Numbered from the stretch's first letter, positions 32,086 through 41,824 are shown. The stretch: DNA of 64,000 bases from Massilia phosphatilytica (GCF_002968015.1 NZ_PUIP01000019.1:62001-126000); one strand, 5' to 3'. The notes: generated by a model not told the origin, from the letters alone. Numbers and translations: made by a program.

Positions 32086-33876
32086 TTGTTTTCGAAAATC
32101 ACCAACGCGGCGCTCGTGCTCATGGCGACACTGGGGCTCGGTGTGACGACCTCCGCGCATGCAAGCAAACTGTTGAGGCCAAACCTTGCGACGGAGCTTG
32201 CTCAGTGCCATAAGGCCGTCGGGCCCGAGGCGCCTGTCGCTGCCAGCAACTACGCCGGCGGCCTGTCGACGAGCGCCAGCAGCCTGACGCCCGCATCGCT
32301 GCGTGGCGTCACGACGGTGTCCCCCAAGGTGGCACATTGCCTGATCGACGCAATGGACGAGGACGTGAAGGTGCTGCAAGTCATCAGCGAAGAAAATGGC
32401 ATTCGCGACGCCCACGTGTTGCCGCTCGGGATGACGCGGGCGCTGACCGCCGAGGAACAGGCGAAGGTCGATAGCTACCTCGACATCATTACCGACGGGA
32501 AGTCCACACCGATTCTGGTTTATTGTCACCATACCAGTTGCTTCCTCTCGTATAACGCGGCATTACGTCTGCGTGATGCCGGTTACACGAATGTCCTGTG
32601 GATGCGCGAGGGCTTGAAGGGCTGGCGCGACGCTGGCCTGCCGATCGGACCGGTGCGCCAGCACGGCAATCGCGTGCAGCCAGACATGACCATCCGGCCA
32701 GCCGATGAGGCGCCGCGGCAACCGTATCCCGAGCCCCCGCACCGCTACGAGAACGCGCGGTATGCCGGGCTCAAAGCCGTTGCCGGCTTCAATCGCGGCC
32801 AGATTTGCCTGGCCGTCACGCAGCACATGAAGGGTGGCAATACCGGCAGTTTCGCCGGCCTGGACAACCGATTCGAGGGGATGTTGTACAAGGCTGCCGG
32901 TGTTGACCCGACGCTCGACCATGTTGGTATCGTTCGCAAAAAGATGCAGGCCTTCTGGAAACAGCATGATGATTTGCTCGAATGCAGCGGCTTGCCGGCA
33001 GGGATCAGCGGCAACATCGGCTTGATCAAGGCGGGTGTCGCGCAAAGCAACCAGGATTTTCTTTACCTGGTCACCGACGTCTGGCGTCTTCCGCTCGACA
33101 AGGTCGACTATGGGGACGGCATGACGGTACTCGATTACGTCGCGGCCCAATACAACCGAAACGCCGATAATACTCTTGGTCAGCGCTACCGCAACCAGTT
33201 CATCCAGCTACGCAGCGCGGGCGCGCACCTTCGAAGCGAACTTGAAGACAGTGGCGCCTGGAAGAAGCCGGAAGTATTGCAGCAGGAATTCATTGCCCTG
33301 TACAAAGCCACTTCACACGAGGGCGACGTGAACGGCAGTTGGTACTTATTCGACACCTACTACAAAGGGCATTACGTGCCGGTCGACCGGGGCGAGGCAA
33401 TGCGGTGGCTCGACACGCTCAAACGCCAGGCCGTCGAGCAGAATCTCGGGTCCACCATGACGTCAATTGGCCAGCTGTACAGCAATGGCGCTAAATACGT
33501 GAAAGCCACGTTGCCTGTCGACGAGGAAGAAGCGGTACGATGGTTCCGGCGGGCTGGCGAGGCTGGCGATCCGAGCGGCCTGACCTGGACTGGCCGCGCC
33601 TACATCAACGGCCGTGGCGTCCCGCGCGATGTCCGCGAGGGTATTGGCTGGCTCAAGCGCGCGTTCGAGGTCAAGCCCGACGACATGGTGGCGCTCGATA
33701 TCGGTATCGCCTACGATATGCTCGGCGATACCGGCACCGCCGCCAAGTGGCTGCGCGGCGTGCAGGGGGGCGAGGAGGTTTATAAGGATATGAATGTGAT
33801 GGCTTGGTTCCGGAGCCATAACCTGCAATATTGCGGGGAAACGATGCCACGCCTCGTCAACCGCTTTTGTAACTAG
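32086..33876 (+). CDS. secreted rhodanese-like domain plus Sel1-like repeat protein
   Basis: This encodes 596 aa from a TTG at 32086, with TGGAGG five bases upstream, giving a clean signal peptide (MFSKITNAALVLMATLGLGVTTSAHA). A rhodanese-like domain follows (about 78-188) with the loop VYCHHTSC (147-152) and the typical GYTNVLWMREGLKGWRDAGLP ending. A middle region of unknown fold (about 210-420) leads to Sel1/TPR-like helices with AVRWFRRAGEAGDPSG and GVPRDVREGIGWLKRAFE. The loop lacks the usual CxxGxRS and has two Cys spaced by four, so sulfur transfer is uncertain. No operon partners are seen; GC is lower than neighbours. Confidence 0.72.
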   Translation: MFSKITNAALVLMATLGLGVTTSAHASKLLRPNLATELAQCHKAVGPEAPVAASNYAGGLSTSASSLTPASLRGVTTVSPKVAHCLIDAMDEDVKVLQVISEENGIRDAHVLPLGMTRALTAEEQAKVDSYLDIITDGKSTPILVYCHHTSCFLSYNAALRLRDAGYTNVLWMREGLKGWRDAGLPIGPVRQHGNRVQPDMTIRPADEAPRQPYPEPPHRYENARYAGLKAVAGFNRGQICLAVTQHMKGGNTGSFAGLDNRFEGMLYKAAGVDPTLDHVGIVRKKMQAFWKQHDDLLECSGLPAGISGNIGLIKAGVAQSNQDFLYLVTDVWRLPLDKVDYGDGMTVLDYVAAQYNRNADNTLGQRYRNQFIQLRSAGAHLRSELEDSGAWKKPEVLQQEFIALYKATSHEGDVNGSWYLFDTYYKGHYVPVDRGEAMRWLDTLKRQAVEQNLGSTMTSIGQLYSNGAKYVKATLPVDEEEAVRWFRRAGEAGDPSGLTWTGRAYINGRGVPRDVREGIGWLKRAFEVKPDDMVALDIGIAYDMLGDTGTAAKWLRGVQGGEEVYKDMNVMAWFRSHNLQYCGETMPRLVNRFCN

Positions 33877-34035
33877 CGCGAGGGTCGGTATGGATCAACT
33901 AACGTTAATGATGTGTTGGCGTGCCAGTCTCTTCGCGACAAACAATGTCCTGTGGGCGTGGCTTCAATTGGTGAACGCAATGCCATCGACTGCGTCCACG
34001 CCACATTGAGTCGCAAATGTGTGTTGACTCGACTC

Positions 34036-35268
34036 TCAACCCAGCGTCAACCCATCCAACCCAAACGGCGGCGCCTTCCCGCGCATGAGATCCGCCAGCA
34101 AACTCGCCGTCCCACACGCAAACGTAAACCCAAGCGGCCCATGCCCCACGTTCAGCCATAGATTGGCATACGGCGTCGCCCCGATGATCGGTGCACTGTT
34201 CGGCGTCGCCGGCCGCAGCCCGGCCCACGGCGTGATTTGCGTGTAATCGGCCGCGCGCGGCATCGTCTCTTTTACCTGGCGCGTGAGGCTGTCCAGGCGT
34301 TTCGGATTCAGGCTGAGGTCTTCGCCCACCATGTCGACCATCGCGGCGACGCGCAGCTTGTCGCCGATGCGCGCATACAGCACCTTGCGTTCGAAGTCGG
34401 TGACGCTGATCTCGGGCGCTACGTCGTCCTGGCGGATCGGTGCCGTCAGGCTGTAGCCCTTCAACGGGTAAATCGGCAACGACAATCCCGCCGATTCCCC
34501 AAGCATGCGGCTCTGCATGCCGGCCGCCAGCACATACGCGTCGGCCGATAGCACCCCGTCCGACGTCTGCACGCCGCCGATGCGGCCGTTACCGACGACG
34601 AAGCGCTGCGCCTCGCCATGCACGAAACCGTCGAAACGCGGATGCGCACTGATGCGTTCAGCCAGCGCGACGCAAAAGGCGTAGCAGTCCGCCACCGCTT
34701 CGCCGCTGTTGTAGATGCCGCCGGCAAGCTTGTCTTCCATCGCTGCCAGCGCGGGTTCGTGCGCGACGCATTCGGAAGCATTCCAGACGTCGCCGGCATT
34801 CGGCTTCGCGGCGGCCGCGTCGAAGGCGGCACGGGTGCGATAGACGACCAGCTTGCCGGCGTCGCGCCATTCGAAGGCGTCCAGCGGCACGACGGGTTCC
34901 AGGGATGCCATCGCCCGGCGCGACAGTTCGCCCAGTTGCAGCAGTTTATGGGTCGTCTTGCGGTTCAGGTCCGCGCGGCAGTTGGCGAGGAAGGCGGTCA
35001 GCCAGCGCCACTGGTGCGCGTCGAACTGCGGACGGAAGCGCAGCGGGCCGTGTTCCTGGAACAGCCATTTCAAGGCCTTCAGCGGCACGCCCGCGTCGGC
35101 CAAGGGCGACACGTAGCGATAGCTCAGCTGCCCGCCATTGCTGTAGCTCGTGCCGGTGCCCACGCCCGGTGCGCGTTCCAGCAGCGTGACCCGGTAGCCG
35201 GCTTCGAGAAGCCACCACGCCGAGGTCAGGCCGACGACGCCGCCGCCGATGACGATTACTTGTTGCAT
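34036..35268 (-). CDS. dadA: D-amino acid dehydrogenase small subunit
   Basis: This encodes 410 aa. It has the FAD-binding GGGVVGLTSAWWLLEAGYRVTLLE at the N-terminus and the C-terminal GLRPATPNSAPIIGATPYANLWLNVGHGPLGFTF block of DadA. It oxidises D-alanine and other D-amino acids to 2-oxo acids, passing electrons to the respiratory chain at the inner membrane. There is no alanine racemase gene (dadX) beside it. The nearby wall-recycling genes would release D-Ala, a natural substrate. Confidence 0.93.
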   Translation of the reverse strand: MQQVIVIGGGVVGLTSAWWLLEAGYRVTLLERAPGVGTGTSYSNGGQLSYRYVSPLADAGVPLKALKWLFQEHGPLRFRPQFDAHQWRWLTAFLANCRADLNRKTTHKLLQLGELSRRAMASLEPVVPLDAFEWRDAGKLVVYRTRAAFDAAAAKPNAGDVWNASECVAHEPALAAMEDKLAGGIYNSGEAVADCYAFCVALAERISAHPRFDGFVHGEAQRFVVGNGRIGGVQTSDGVLSADAYVLAAGMQSRMLGESAGLSLPIYPLKGYSLTAPIRQDDVAPEISVTDFERKVLYARIGDKLRVAAMVDMVGEDLSLNPKRLDSLTRQVKETMPRAADYTQITPWAGLRPATPNSAPIIGATPYANLWLNVGHGPLGFTFACGTASLLADLMRGKAPPFGLDGLTLG

Positions 35269-35368
35269 CCGTGCACGCTTTCGATCTTGGACATGCTGGG
35301 AAGCTTAAGGGGCGGCCCCTACGCTCGGCTAATGAATGTAGAGCGGCCGGGCATAACCGGTGTTCATG

Positions 35369-36652
35369 TTATGCACTGTTGTTGGGCATGATTGCGCCCC
35401 GGTACAGTGCGGTCAGGATGCGTTCCTGGAAGCGCGCCAGCGACGAATACCGGCCCTTGTTCGCGGGCGCGAACGGATCCGTCGACGTGCCGCCCGCCAG
35501 CACGATCATCCCGTTCCGGCGTTTCGGATCGAACGCGAACACGGACATCAACCCGTATGCATCGCCCAGGTGCCCGACGGCCGGGAAGCCACCGCCCTCG
35601 ACCAGCCGGGTGCCGGTTTCATCGGGGAACTGTTCGTTGCCAAGACCCCAGCAGTGAAACAGTCCATCCGACGTGTCGCCATTGCGGCCGTCATACGTCC
35701 ATTGCCGGCTGAACATCAGCGACAACGTCGCCGGCTTCAACAGCTGCGGACCTTGCCCCATCAACATGCGCATCACGGCCCCCATGTCGCGCGCGCTGAT
35801 GCGCAGGCCGCCGGTCGGACTGAACGGCGTGGCATTCGTACCGATGACGTAACGGTCGATGGCAACAGGCGGTTTGACGCTGTAGTCGTCGGCCTGGGCG
35901 ATCCACGAGCCAGCCGGATCCCACACTTCGGTGTCGACCGTGCGCTTGCGGTACAAGGTCGCCAGGTTGGCCAGCGCCGCCGGCGGCAGTTCCGCCGGGA
36001 GATAGCTCGCCTGCAAACCCAGAGGCTCGATCAGCAGGCGCCGCATCAGGCGGTCGAAGCGTTCGCCCGTGACCCGCTCCATCACGGTCCCGATCACACC
36101 CCAGCCGAGATTGCAGTACGTGAAGTACGCACCCGGCCCCGCGTTCGCCGCGAACATCCGAGAGTCGATCACGTCCTTCAGCGCAATGTCCGCGCCCCAG
36201 GAATAGCCGGCATCGTCGCGCAGCGAGGACGTGTGCGTGAGCAGGTGACGCAGGGTAATCAACTGACCAGGGAAATGCGGATTGCGCAACGTAAAGCCGA
36301 GGTAGCCGGAGACATCCACATCCAGATCGAGCTTGCCGTCTTCGACCAGGCGCATTAGCCCGAGCGTCGTCATCATCTTGGAGATCGATGCAATGCGGAA
36401 CAGCGTATCCGGGCCGACGGGCTTGTCCGGCAACCCGTCATGCCCGATGAAGCGCCGGCCTGCCTGAAACGCATAGCTGATCTGCCCGGCGCGGATCGCC
36501 AGCACGGACAGGCTGGCCAGCTCGCAAGACGGATCCGCGGCGATGGCGGCGAGTTCCATGTCCAGCCGGCGGCGCGGCGCGGCCAGCAATGGCCCGGTAG
36601 CCCCCAGCAAGGCCATACCCAGCAACAAACGTCGCGCTTTGTTCATCCTCAT
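35369..36652 (-). CDS. exported serine hydrolase of the beta-lactamase (class C/DD-peptidase) family
   Basis: This encodes 427 aa. A signal peptide (about residues 1-25) is followed by the catalytic SISK motif (Ser89-Lys92) and the YCN motif (ASGPGAYFTYCNLGW). The third K/HxG box is not obvious, but AVGHLGDAYG near the end fits it. Such proteins include esterases, DD-peptidases and AmpC-like enzymes; this one is not a recognisable beta-lactamase resistance type. It diverges from murQ, with 176 bases between, which suggests shared control with the peptidoglycan genes. ATGs at 36652 and 36646 are both possible. Confidence 0.82.
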   Translation of the reverse strand: MRMNKARRLLLGMALLGATGPLLAAPRRRLDMELAAIAADPSCELASLSVLAIRAGQISYAFQAGRRFIGHDGLPDKPVGPDTLFRIASISKMMTTLGLMRLVEDGKLDLDVDVSGYLGFTLRNPHFPGQLITLRHLLTHTSSLRDDAGYSWGADIALKDVIDSRMFAANAGPGAYFTYCNLGWGVIGTVMERVTGERFDRLMRRLLIEPLGLQASYLPAELPPAALANLATLYRKRTVDTEVWDPAGSWIAQADDYSVKPPVAIDRYVIGTNATPFSPTGGLRISARDMGAVMRMLMGQGPQLLKPATLSLMFSRQWTYDGRNGDTSDGLFHCWGLGNEQFPDETGTRLVEGGGFPAVGHLGDAYGLMSVFAFDPKRRNGMIVLAGGTSTDPFAPANKGRYSSLARFQERILTALYRGAIMPNNSA

Positions 36653-36828
36653 CCCCGTATCACCGATATGCAGGCGAGAATACGGACTCATCCCGCGCCG
36701 GGCAAATGCAGCGATGTCAATCCCGCATAACTTTTCGGAATGACAACGGCCGATCCTTTCATGACAGCCCCGGCGGCATTGGGATTACACTGGTCAGGTC
36801 CACACATCCGAGTCGCACACCTACAGCG

Positions 36829-37710
36829 ATGCTGAACACCGAAACCCCCGACGCGCAACACGCATCACTCGATCAATATCCCACCGCCGAGCTGGTGAAC
36901 GTGCTCGTCGACGACCAGTTCAAGGCCGTCGATGCCGTGCGTGCCGCCGCGCCGCGCATCGCCGCGGCCGTCACCGCCGCGCTGCCCCGGATGGAGAAGG
37001 GCGGGCGTCTCGTGTACGTGGGCGCCGGAACGTCGGGCCGGCTGGGCGTGCTGGACAGCGTCGAGCTGTACCCGACCTTCTCCTGGCCGCACGAGCGCGC
37101 CGTCGCGCTGCTGGCCGGTGGGACGGATGCGATGTTCGTCGCCGTCGAAGGCGCGGAGGATGACGTGGAGCAGGGCGCGGTCGATATCCGCAATGCGAAC
37201 GTGGGGCCGGACGACGTCGTGCTGGCCATCGCCGCGTCCGGTGCGACGCCGTACGTGCTGGGTGCCTTGCGTGCCGCGCGCGCGGCCGGGGCGCTGACGA
37301 TCGGTTTTGCCAACAACCCGGAAGCACCCGTCGCCGGCGAGGCCGAGATCGGCGTCACGCTGGACACGGGCCCGGAAGCCATCTCCGGCAGCACGAGATT
37401 AAAAGCGGGCACGTCGCAGAAGATCGCGCTGAACACGTTCTCCAGCGCACTGATGGTGCGTTTGAACAAGGTTTATGGCAACCTGATGGTAGACTTGAAG
37501 GCGACCAATGCCAAGCTGGTCCGCCGTGCCATCCGCCTGACGTCGTTCGCGACCGGGGCCGACGAAGAGGCGGCCCGCGCGGTGCTGGCGCAGTGCGACT
37601 TCCACGTCAAGGTCGCGATCGTGGCCTTGTCCAAGAACATCCCTGTCGAGCAGGCGCGTGCCCTGCTGGAGAGCGCGCGCGGCAGCGTGCGCGCCGCCCT
37701 GGCCGGCTGA
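36829..37710 (+). CDS. murQ: N-acetylmuramic acid 6-phosphate etherase
   Basis: This encodes 293 aa. MurQ removes the D-lactyl ether from MurNAc-6-phosphate, giving GlcNAc-6-phosphate. The SIS fold shows YVGAGTSGRLGVLDSVELYPTF with the catalytic Glu, AVEGAEDD, AIAASGATPYVLGAL, and the C-terminal NMMVDLKATNAKL-type segment (GNLMVDLKATNAKL). It heads an apparent operon: murQ, ampG, NagX-like, GHL10 hydrolase, sugar kinase, amidase, LysR and vanX-like. Confidence 0.96.
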   Translation: MLNTETPDAQHASLDQYPTAELVNVLVDDQFKAVDAVRAAAPRIAAAVTAALPRMEKGGRLVYVGAGTSGRLGVLDSVELYPTFSWPHERAVALLAGGTDAMFVAVEGAEDDVEQGAVDIRNANVGPDDVVLAIAASGATPYVLGALRAARAAGALTIGFANNPEAPVAGEAEIGVTLDTGPEAISGSTRLKAGTSQKIALNTFSSALMVRLNKVYGNLMVDLKATNAKLVRRAIRLTSFATGADEEAARAVLAQCDFHVKVAIVALSKNIPVEQARALLESARGSVRAALAG

Positions 37711-37759
37711 CGCGGCGCGGGCGCTCCGGTACCGCCCGCCGGCCCGACGACGAAAGAAC

Positions 37760-39025
37760 ATGCAGACTACGCAATCCAAGAACCCGTGGCTGTGGGTGCC
37801 CTCGTTGTATTTCGGCCAGGCCATTCCCTACATCGTCGCCAACAGCCTGTCCGTCATCATGTACAAGGACATGGGGCTGTCCAATACCGACATCGCTTTC
37901 TACACGAGCCTGCTGTACCTCCCCTGGGTGATCAAGCCGCTGTGGTCGCCAGTGGTCGACCTGTTCGGCACCAAGCGCGGCTGGACCGTCTCGCTGCAGC
38001 TCGTGCTGGCCGCGGCGCTGGGCGCCGTCGGCGGGACGCTCCACTTGCCGTCGTTCTTCATGATCAGCCTGGCCGTCATGTGGGTCATGGCGTTCGCGTC
38101 CGCCACGCACGACATTTCCGCCGACGGCTTTTATATGCTGGGCCTGCGCCAGCAGCAGCAGGCCGCTTACGTCGGCGTGCGATCGACGTTTTATCGCCTC
38201 GCGACGCTGGCCGCGCAGGGGCCGCTCGTGATCCTGGCCGGCCACTTGTCGACGTCGCTGGGCGACGTGCACCAGGCGTGGGCCATCGTGTTCTTCGTGC
38301 TGTGCGGGCTGTTCTTCGGGCTCTGCGCATGGCACCAGGCCGTGCTGCCGCGCCCCGATGCCGACCACAAGGCCGCGGAAGGCACCAACCCGCTCGCCAG
38401 CTTCTTTGCCACCTTCGCCAGCTTCTTCCGCAAGCGCGACATCTGGCTGATCCTCGGTTTTATTCTGACGTTCCGCCTGGGCGAATCGCAGCTGTTGAAA
38501 CTCGTCGCACCGTTCCTGAAAGATCCAGTGAGCGCGGGCGGCCTGGGCCTGACGACCGAGCAATACGGCACCGCGTACGGTACCGTCGGCATCATCGCGC
38601 TGACCATCGGCGGCCTGTTCGGCGGGTATCTGATTTCGCGCCTGGGCCTGAAACGCTGCCTGTGGCTGATGGTCTTTGCCGTGCACTTGCCTGACCTCGT
38701 GTTCGTGTACCTGTCGTCCGCGCAGCCGCAGAACTTCGGCGTCATCTGCGGCTTCCTCGCGATCGAGCAGTTCGGCTACGGCTTCGGTTTTACGGCCATG
38801 CTGATGTACATGATCATGGTGTCGGAAGGCCCCTATAAAACGGCCCATTACGCGATCTGCACGGGCCTGATGGCGCTCGGCATGATGGTGCCCGGCATGT
38901 GGAGCGGCAAGCTGCAGGAGATGATCGGCTACCAGCACTTCTTCATCTGGACGTGCCTGGCGACCATCCCCGCGTTCGCGATGGCGGCGCTGGTTAAAAT
39001 CGATCCGGAGTTCGGGAAGAAGTGA
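37760..39025 (+). CDS. ampG: AmpG-family muropeptide permease (MFS)
   Basis: This encodes 421 aa with about 12 membrane helices. The start NPWLWVPSLYFGQAIPYIVANSLSVIMYKDMGLSNTDI matches the AmpG branch of the major facilitator superfamily. The HDISADGFYMLGL loop is also typical. AmpG carries GlcNAc-anhydroMurNAc-peptides into the cytoplasm. It is shorter than E. coli AmpG (491 aa) and closer to the short forms seen in sugar-recycling clusters. Its stop overlaps the next start by 4 bases (GTGA). Confidence 0.9.
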   Translation: MQTTQSKNPWLWVPSLYFGQAIPYIVANSLSVIMYKDMGLSNTDIAFYTSLLYLPWVIKPLWSPVVDLFGTKRGWTVSLQLVLAAALGAVGGTLHLPSFFMISLAVMWVMAFASATHDISADGFYMLGLRQQQQAAYVGVRSTFYRLATLAAQGPLVILAGHLSTSLGDVHQAWAIVFFVLCGLFFGLCAWHQAVLPRPDADHKAAEGTNPLASFFATFASFFRKRDIWLILGFILTFRLGESQLLKLVAPFLKDPVSAGGLGLTTEQYGTAYGTVGIIALTIGGLFGGYLISRLGLKRCLWLMVFAVHLPDLVFVYLSSAQPQNFGVICGFLAIEQFGYGFGFTAMLMYMIMVSEGPYKTAHYAICTGLMALGMMVPGMWSGKLQEMIGYQHFFIWTCLATIPAFAMAALVKIDPEFGKK

Positions 39026-40158
39026 ACAACCAACGCCTCGTGTCGCTCGACGCCTTCCGCGGCTTCACGATTGCCGCGATGGTGCTGGTGAATAATCCGG
39101 GCGACTGGGGCCATCTGTACGGCCCGCTGGAACACGCCAAGTGGAACGGCTGGACCTTTACCGACTGCATTTTCCCGTTCTTCCTGTTCATCGGGGGCGT
39201 GGCGATGGCCTTGTCGCTGGGACGGCTCGCCGCGGCCGGCGCCGACAGGCCGCGCCTGCTCGCCAAGCTGGCCAAGCGCGCGCTGCTGATCTTCCTGATC
39301 GGCTTCCTGCTGAACTTCATGCCGTATTTCAATATCGAAAAAGTGCGCATCCCCGGCGTGCTGCAGCGGATCGCGCTGTGCACGTTGCTGGCCGCACCCA
39401 TCGTCGTGTATTGCGGCTGGCGCGCGCAACTGGCCGTCATCGCCGGACTGCTGGCGCTGTACAGCGTGCTGATGTTGTATGTGCCCGTGCCTGGCATCGG
39501 CGCCGGGGTGCTGGAGCCCGGACAGGACTTCGGCGCGTGGGTCGACCGCACCTTGCTGGGCAAGCATCTGTGGGTGCAATCCAGGACGTGGGACCCGGAA
39601 GGCATCGTGTCCACATTGCCCGCGCTGTGCAGCCAGTTGTTCGGTGTACTGGCCGGACGCTGGCTCGCGTCTGGCAACGACCGCAGGCGCCACGTGGCGG
39701 GATTGGTGGGCGCCGGCGTCGCGTGCGTCTCGATCGGGCTGTTTCTCGATATCATCCTCATGCCGATCAACAAGAGCCTGTGGACGCCGTCCTACTGCTT
39801 CCTGATGACCGGCCTGGCCTGCCTGGCATTTTCCGCGTTCTACTGGCCGCTGGACGTCAGCCCGTCCGCGCGTGTACGGTCGCTGGCGGCGCGCTGGACG
39901 CGTCCGTTCGTCATCTACGGCATGAACGCGCTGTTCATCTTTGCGTTTTCCGGATTTATCGCGAAAATGCTGGGCTATGTAAAATTCGCCCAGCCGGACG
40001 GCAGCCTGCGGTCGCTGGGCCAGACGTTGTACGCGCCGATCGCCGCGTTGCCGATCGGCGCCGTCAATACGTCGCTGCTGTATGCCGTGTTGTTCGATGC
40101 GTGCATGTTCCTGATCGCGTGGGGCATGTGGCGCAAACGGTGGTTCGTCAAAGTCTAG
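39022..40158 (+). CDS. NagX-like DUF5009 (HGSNAT-related) membrane protein
   Basis: This encodes 378 aa from a GTG at 39022. RLVSLDAFRGFTIAAMVLVNNPGDWGHLYGPLEHAKWNGWT is the signature of the COG4299/DUF5009 family. About ten membrane helices follow, with a FPFFLFIGGVAMALSLGR segment. Relatives include the human acetyltransferase HGSNAT and the bacterial NagX, a predicted N-acetylglucosamine transporter. In this setting transport or acetylation of an amino sugar from the wall is likely; which of the two is not decided by the sequence. Confidence 0.85.
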   Translation: MNNQRLVSLDAFRGFTIAAMVLVNNPGDWGHLYGPLEHAKWNGWTFTDCIFPFFLFIGGVAMALSLGRLAAAGADRPRLLAKLAKRALLIFLIGFLLNFMPYFNIEKVRIPGVLQRIALCTLLAAPIVVYCGWRAQLAVIAGLLALYSVLMLYVPVPGIGAGVLEPGQDFGAWVDRTLLGKHLWVQSRTWDPEGIVSTLPALCSQLFGVLAGRWLASGNDRRRHVAGLVGAGVACVSIGLFLDIILMPINKSLWTPSYCFLMTGLACLAFSAFYWPLDVSPSARVRSLAARWTRPFVIYGMNALFIFAFSGFIAKMLGYVKFAQPDGSLRSLGQTLYAPIAALPIGAVNTSLLYAVLFDACMFLIAWGMWRKRWFVKV

Positions 40159-40167
40159 GAGTTGGTG

Positions 40168-41751
40168 TTGCAACCTGATCAAAAACGACGCGCATTCGCG
40201 TTCGCGGGAGTTGCCGGTGCGCTGGCGATGGGAGGCCTCATGTCGGGCTGCAGTTCGACGCCACCGCTGGTGAGCAACGTGCCCGCCGGCGACGAGCCGC
40301 CGCCCGCGCCCCGTGAATTCCGTGCCGCCTGGGTGTCGACCGTCGCCAATATCGACTGGCCGAGCAAGCCGAACCTCTCCGCCGAGAAGCAGCAGGCCGA
40401 AGCCATCGCCATCCTTGACCGCGCCAAGGCGCTGAACCTGAACGCCATCGTGCTGCAGGTGCGTCCGGCCGCGGATGCCATCTATCCGTCGAAGCTGGAA
40501 CCATGGTCGGAATACCTGACGGGCCTGCAGGGCCAGGCGCCGCAGCCGTGGTACGACCCGCTGAAATTCTGGGTCACGCAGGCGCATGCGCGCGGGCTCG
40601 AGCTGCATGCGTGGTTCAACCCCTACCGCGCCCGCCACAATGGCGCCCGCTCGCCGGCCGCGCCGAACCACATCACGCGCACGAATCCGGCGGCCGTCAA
40701 AACCTACGGCAAATACCAGTGGATGGACCCGGGCGAGGAGGCCGCCGTCAAGCAGACGCTGGACGTCGTGCTGGACGTCGTGCGCCGCTATGACATCGAC
40801 GGCGTCCACATCGACGATTATTTTTATCCGTACCCGATCGAGGCGACGGGCGCCGAGGCCGCGGCGCTGGAAGGAAAGACCGCGAAGGCCGAGCTGGACT
40901 TCCCGGATGAACCCGCGTGGCAGCGCTACGTGGCCGGCGGCGGCAGGCTCGATCGCGCGTCGTGGCGGCGCCAGAACGTCAACCGCCTGATCGAGGCGCT
41001 GTACGAAGGCATCCACCGCGAAAAGAGCTGGGTGCGCTTCGGCATCAGCCCGTTCGGCCTCGGACGGCCGGACCGCCGTCCGCGCGGCATCGTCGGCTTT
41101 TCGCAGTACGACAAGCTGTATGCGGACGCCGAGACGTGGCTGCAGAACGGCTGGCTCGATTATTTCTCGCCGCAGCTGTACTGGGGCATCCGCCAGCCGG
41201 GCCAGGCGTACGACGTGCTGCTGGATTACTGGCTGACGCAGAACGCGAAGGGCCGCCACGTGTGGCCGGGCCTGTTCACGAGCCGCATCGGCGCGCCGAC
41301 CAAGGATTATCCGCCGCAGGAAATCATCGACCAGATCGACCACACGCGTTCGCGCCCGAACGCGAACGGCCACGTGCACTTCAGCATGGCGCCGCTGATG
41401 GAAAACCGCAAAGGGATCAGCGATCAGTTGCGCACCGTGTCCTATCCCGGTCCCGCGCTCGTGCCTGCGACGCCATGGCTCGGCAACGAGGGACCGGGCG
41501 CGCCGTCCGTCGCCGCCGTGCGCAAGGGTCCGTCCGTGTATCTGAAACTCGCGGCAGGCAAGGCCAACGCGATGTACGCGATCTGGTCGCGCTTCGGCAA
41601 CCAGTGGCGCTTCGCCGTGGCGCCCGCGTCGCGCGTGGACTGGGCCGTGCCGGACGATGCGAAGCTGGGCGCGGCGGATGCGATCGTCGTCAGCGCCGTC
41701 GATCGCCTCGGCAACGAAAGTCCCCGGATCGAAGCGTGGCGCAAGGCATAA
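40168..41751 (+). CDS. lipoprotein with GHL10 (DUF187, PF02638) glycoside hydrolase-like domain
   Basis: This encodes 527 aa. The start is uncertain among TTG 40162, GTG 40165 and TTG 40168. AGGAG at 40157-40161 suits 40168. A lipobox (LMSGC) near residue 30 follows the signal. The TIM-barrel domain shows REFRAAWVSTVANIDWPSKP, HAWFNPYRARHNG, and DGVHIDDYFYPYP, with the acidic pair expected of a hydrolase. E. coli DigH (YddW) of this group cuts denuded glycan strands left by amidases. A similar role here, beside an amidase, is a good inference. Confidence 0.85.
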   Translation: MQPDQKRRAFAFAGVAGALAMGGLMSGCSSTPPLVSNVPAGDEPPPAPREFRAAWVSTVANIDWPSKPNLSAEKQQAEAIAILDRAKALNLNAIVLQVRPAADAIYPSKLEPWSEYLTGLQGQAPQPWYDPLKFWVTQAHARGLELHAWFNPYRARHNGARSPAAPNHITRTNPAAVKTYGKYQWMDPGEEAAVKQTLDVVLDVVRRYDIDGVHIDDYFYPYPIEATGAEAAALEGKTAKAELDFPDEPAWQRYVAGGGRLDRASWRRQNVNRLIEALYEGIHREKSWVRFGISPFGLGRPDRRPRGIVGFSQYDKLYADAETWLQNGWLDYFSPQLYWGIRQPGQAYDVLLDYWLTQNAKGRHVWPGLFTSRIGAPTKDYPPQEIIDQIDHTRSRPNANGHVHFSMAPLMENRKGISDQLRTVSYPGPALVPATPWLGNEGPGAPSVAAVRKGPSVYLKLAAGKANAMYAIWSRFGNQWRFAVAPASRVDWAVPDDAKLGAADAIVVSAVDRLGNESPRIEAWRKA

Positions 41752-41824
41752 CCTTGGGTCATGCTTTGCACGCCAGCATTCATTCGCCCGATGAGCGCCT
41801 GACGGCGTACACTGGCGGGTGATC

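Noticed and set aside
31730..32146. Possible small gene in the 31816-32085 gap
   Set aside because: No ribosome site, no coding bias, and it overlaps both flanking genes out of frame.
35369..36652. AmpC beta-lactamase resistance gene
   Set aside because: It has the SxxK and YxN motifs, but the overall sequence lacks recognisable AmpC features and the setting is wall metabolism.
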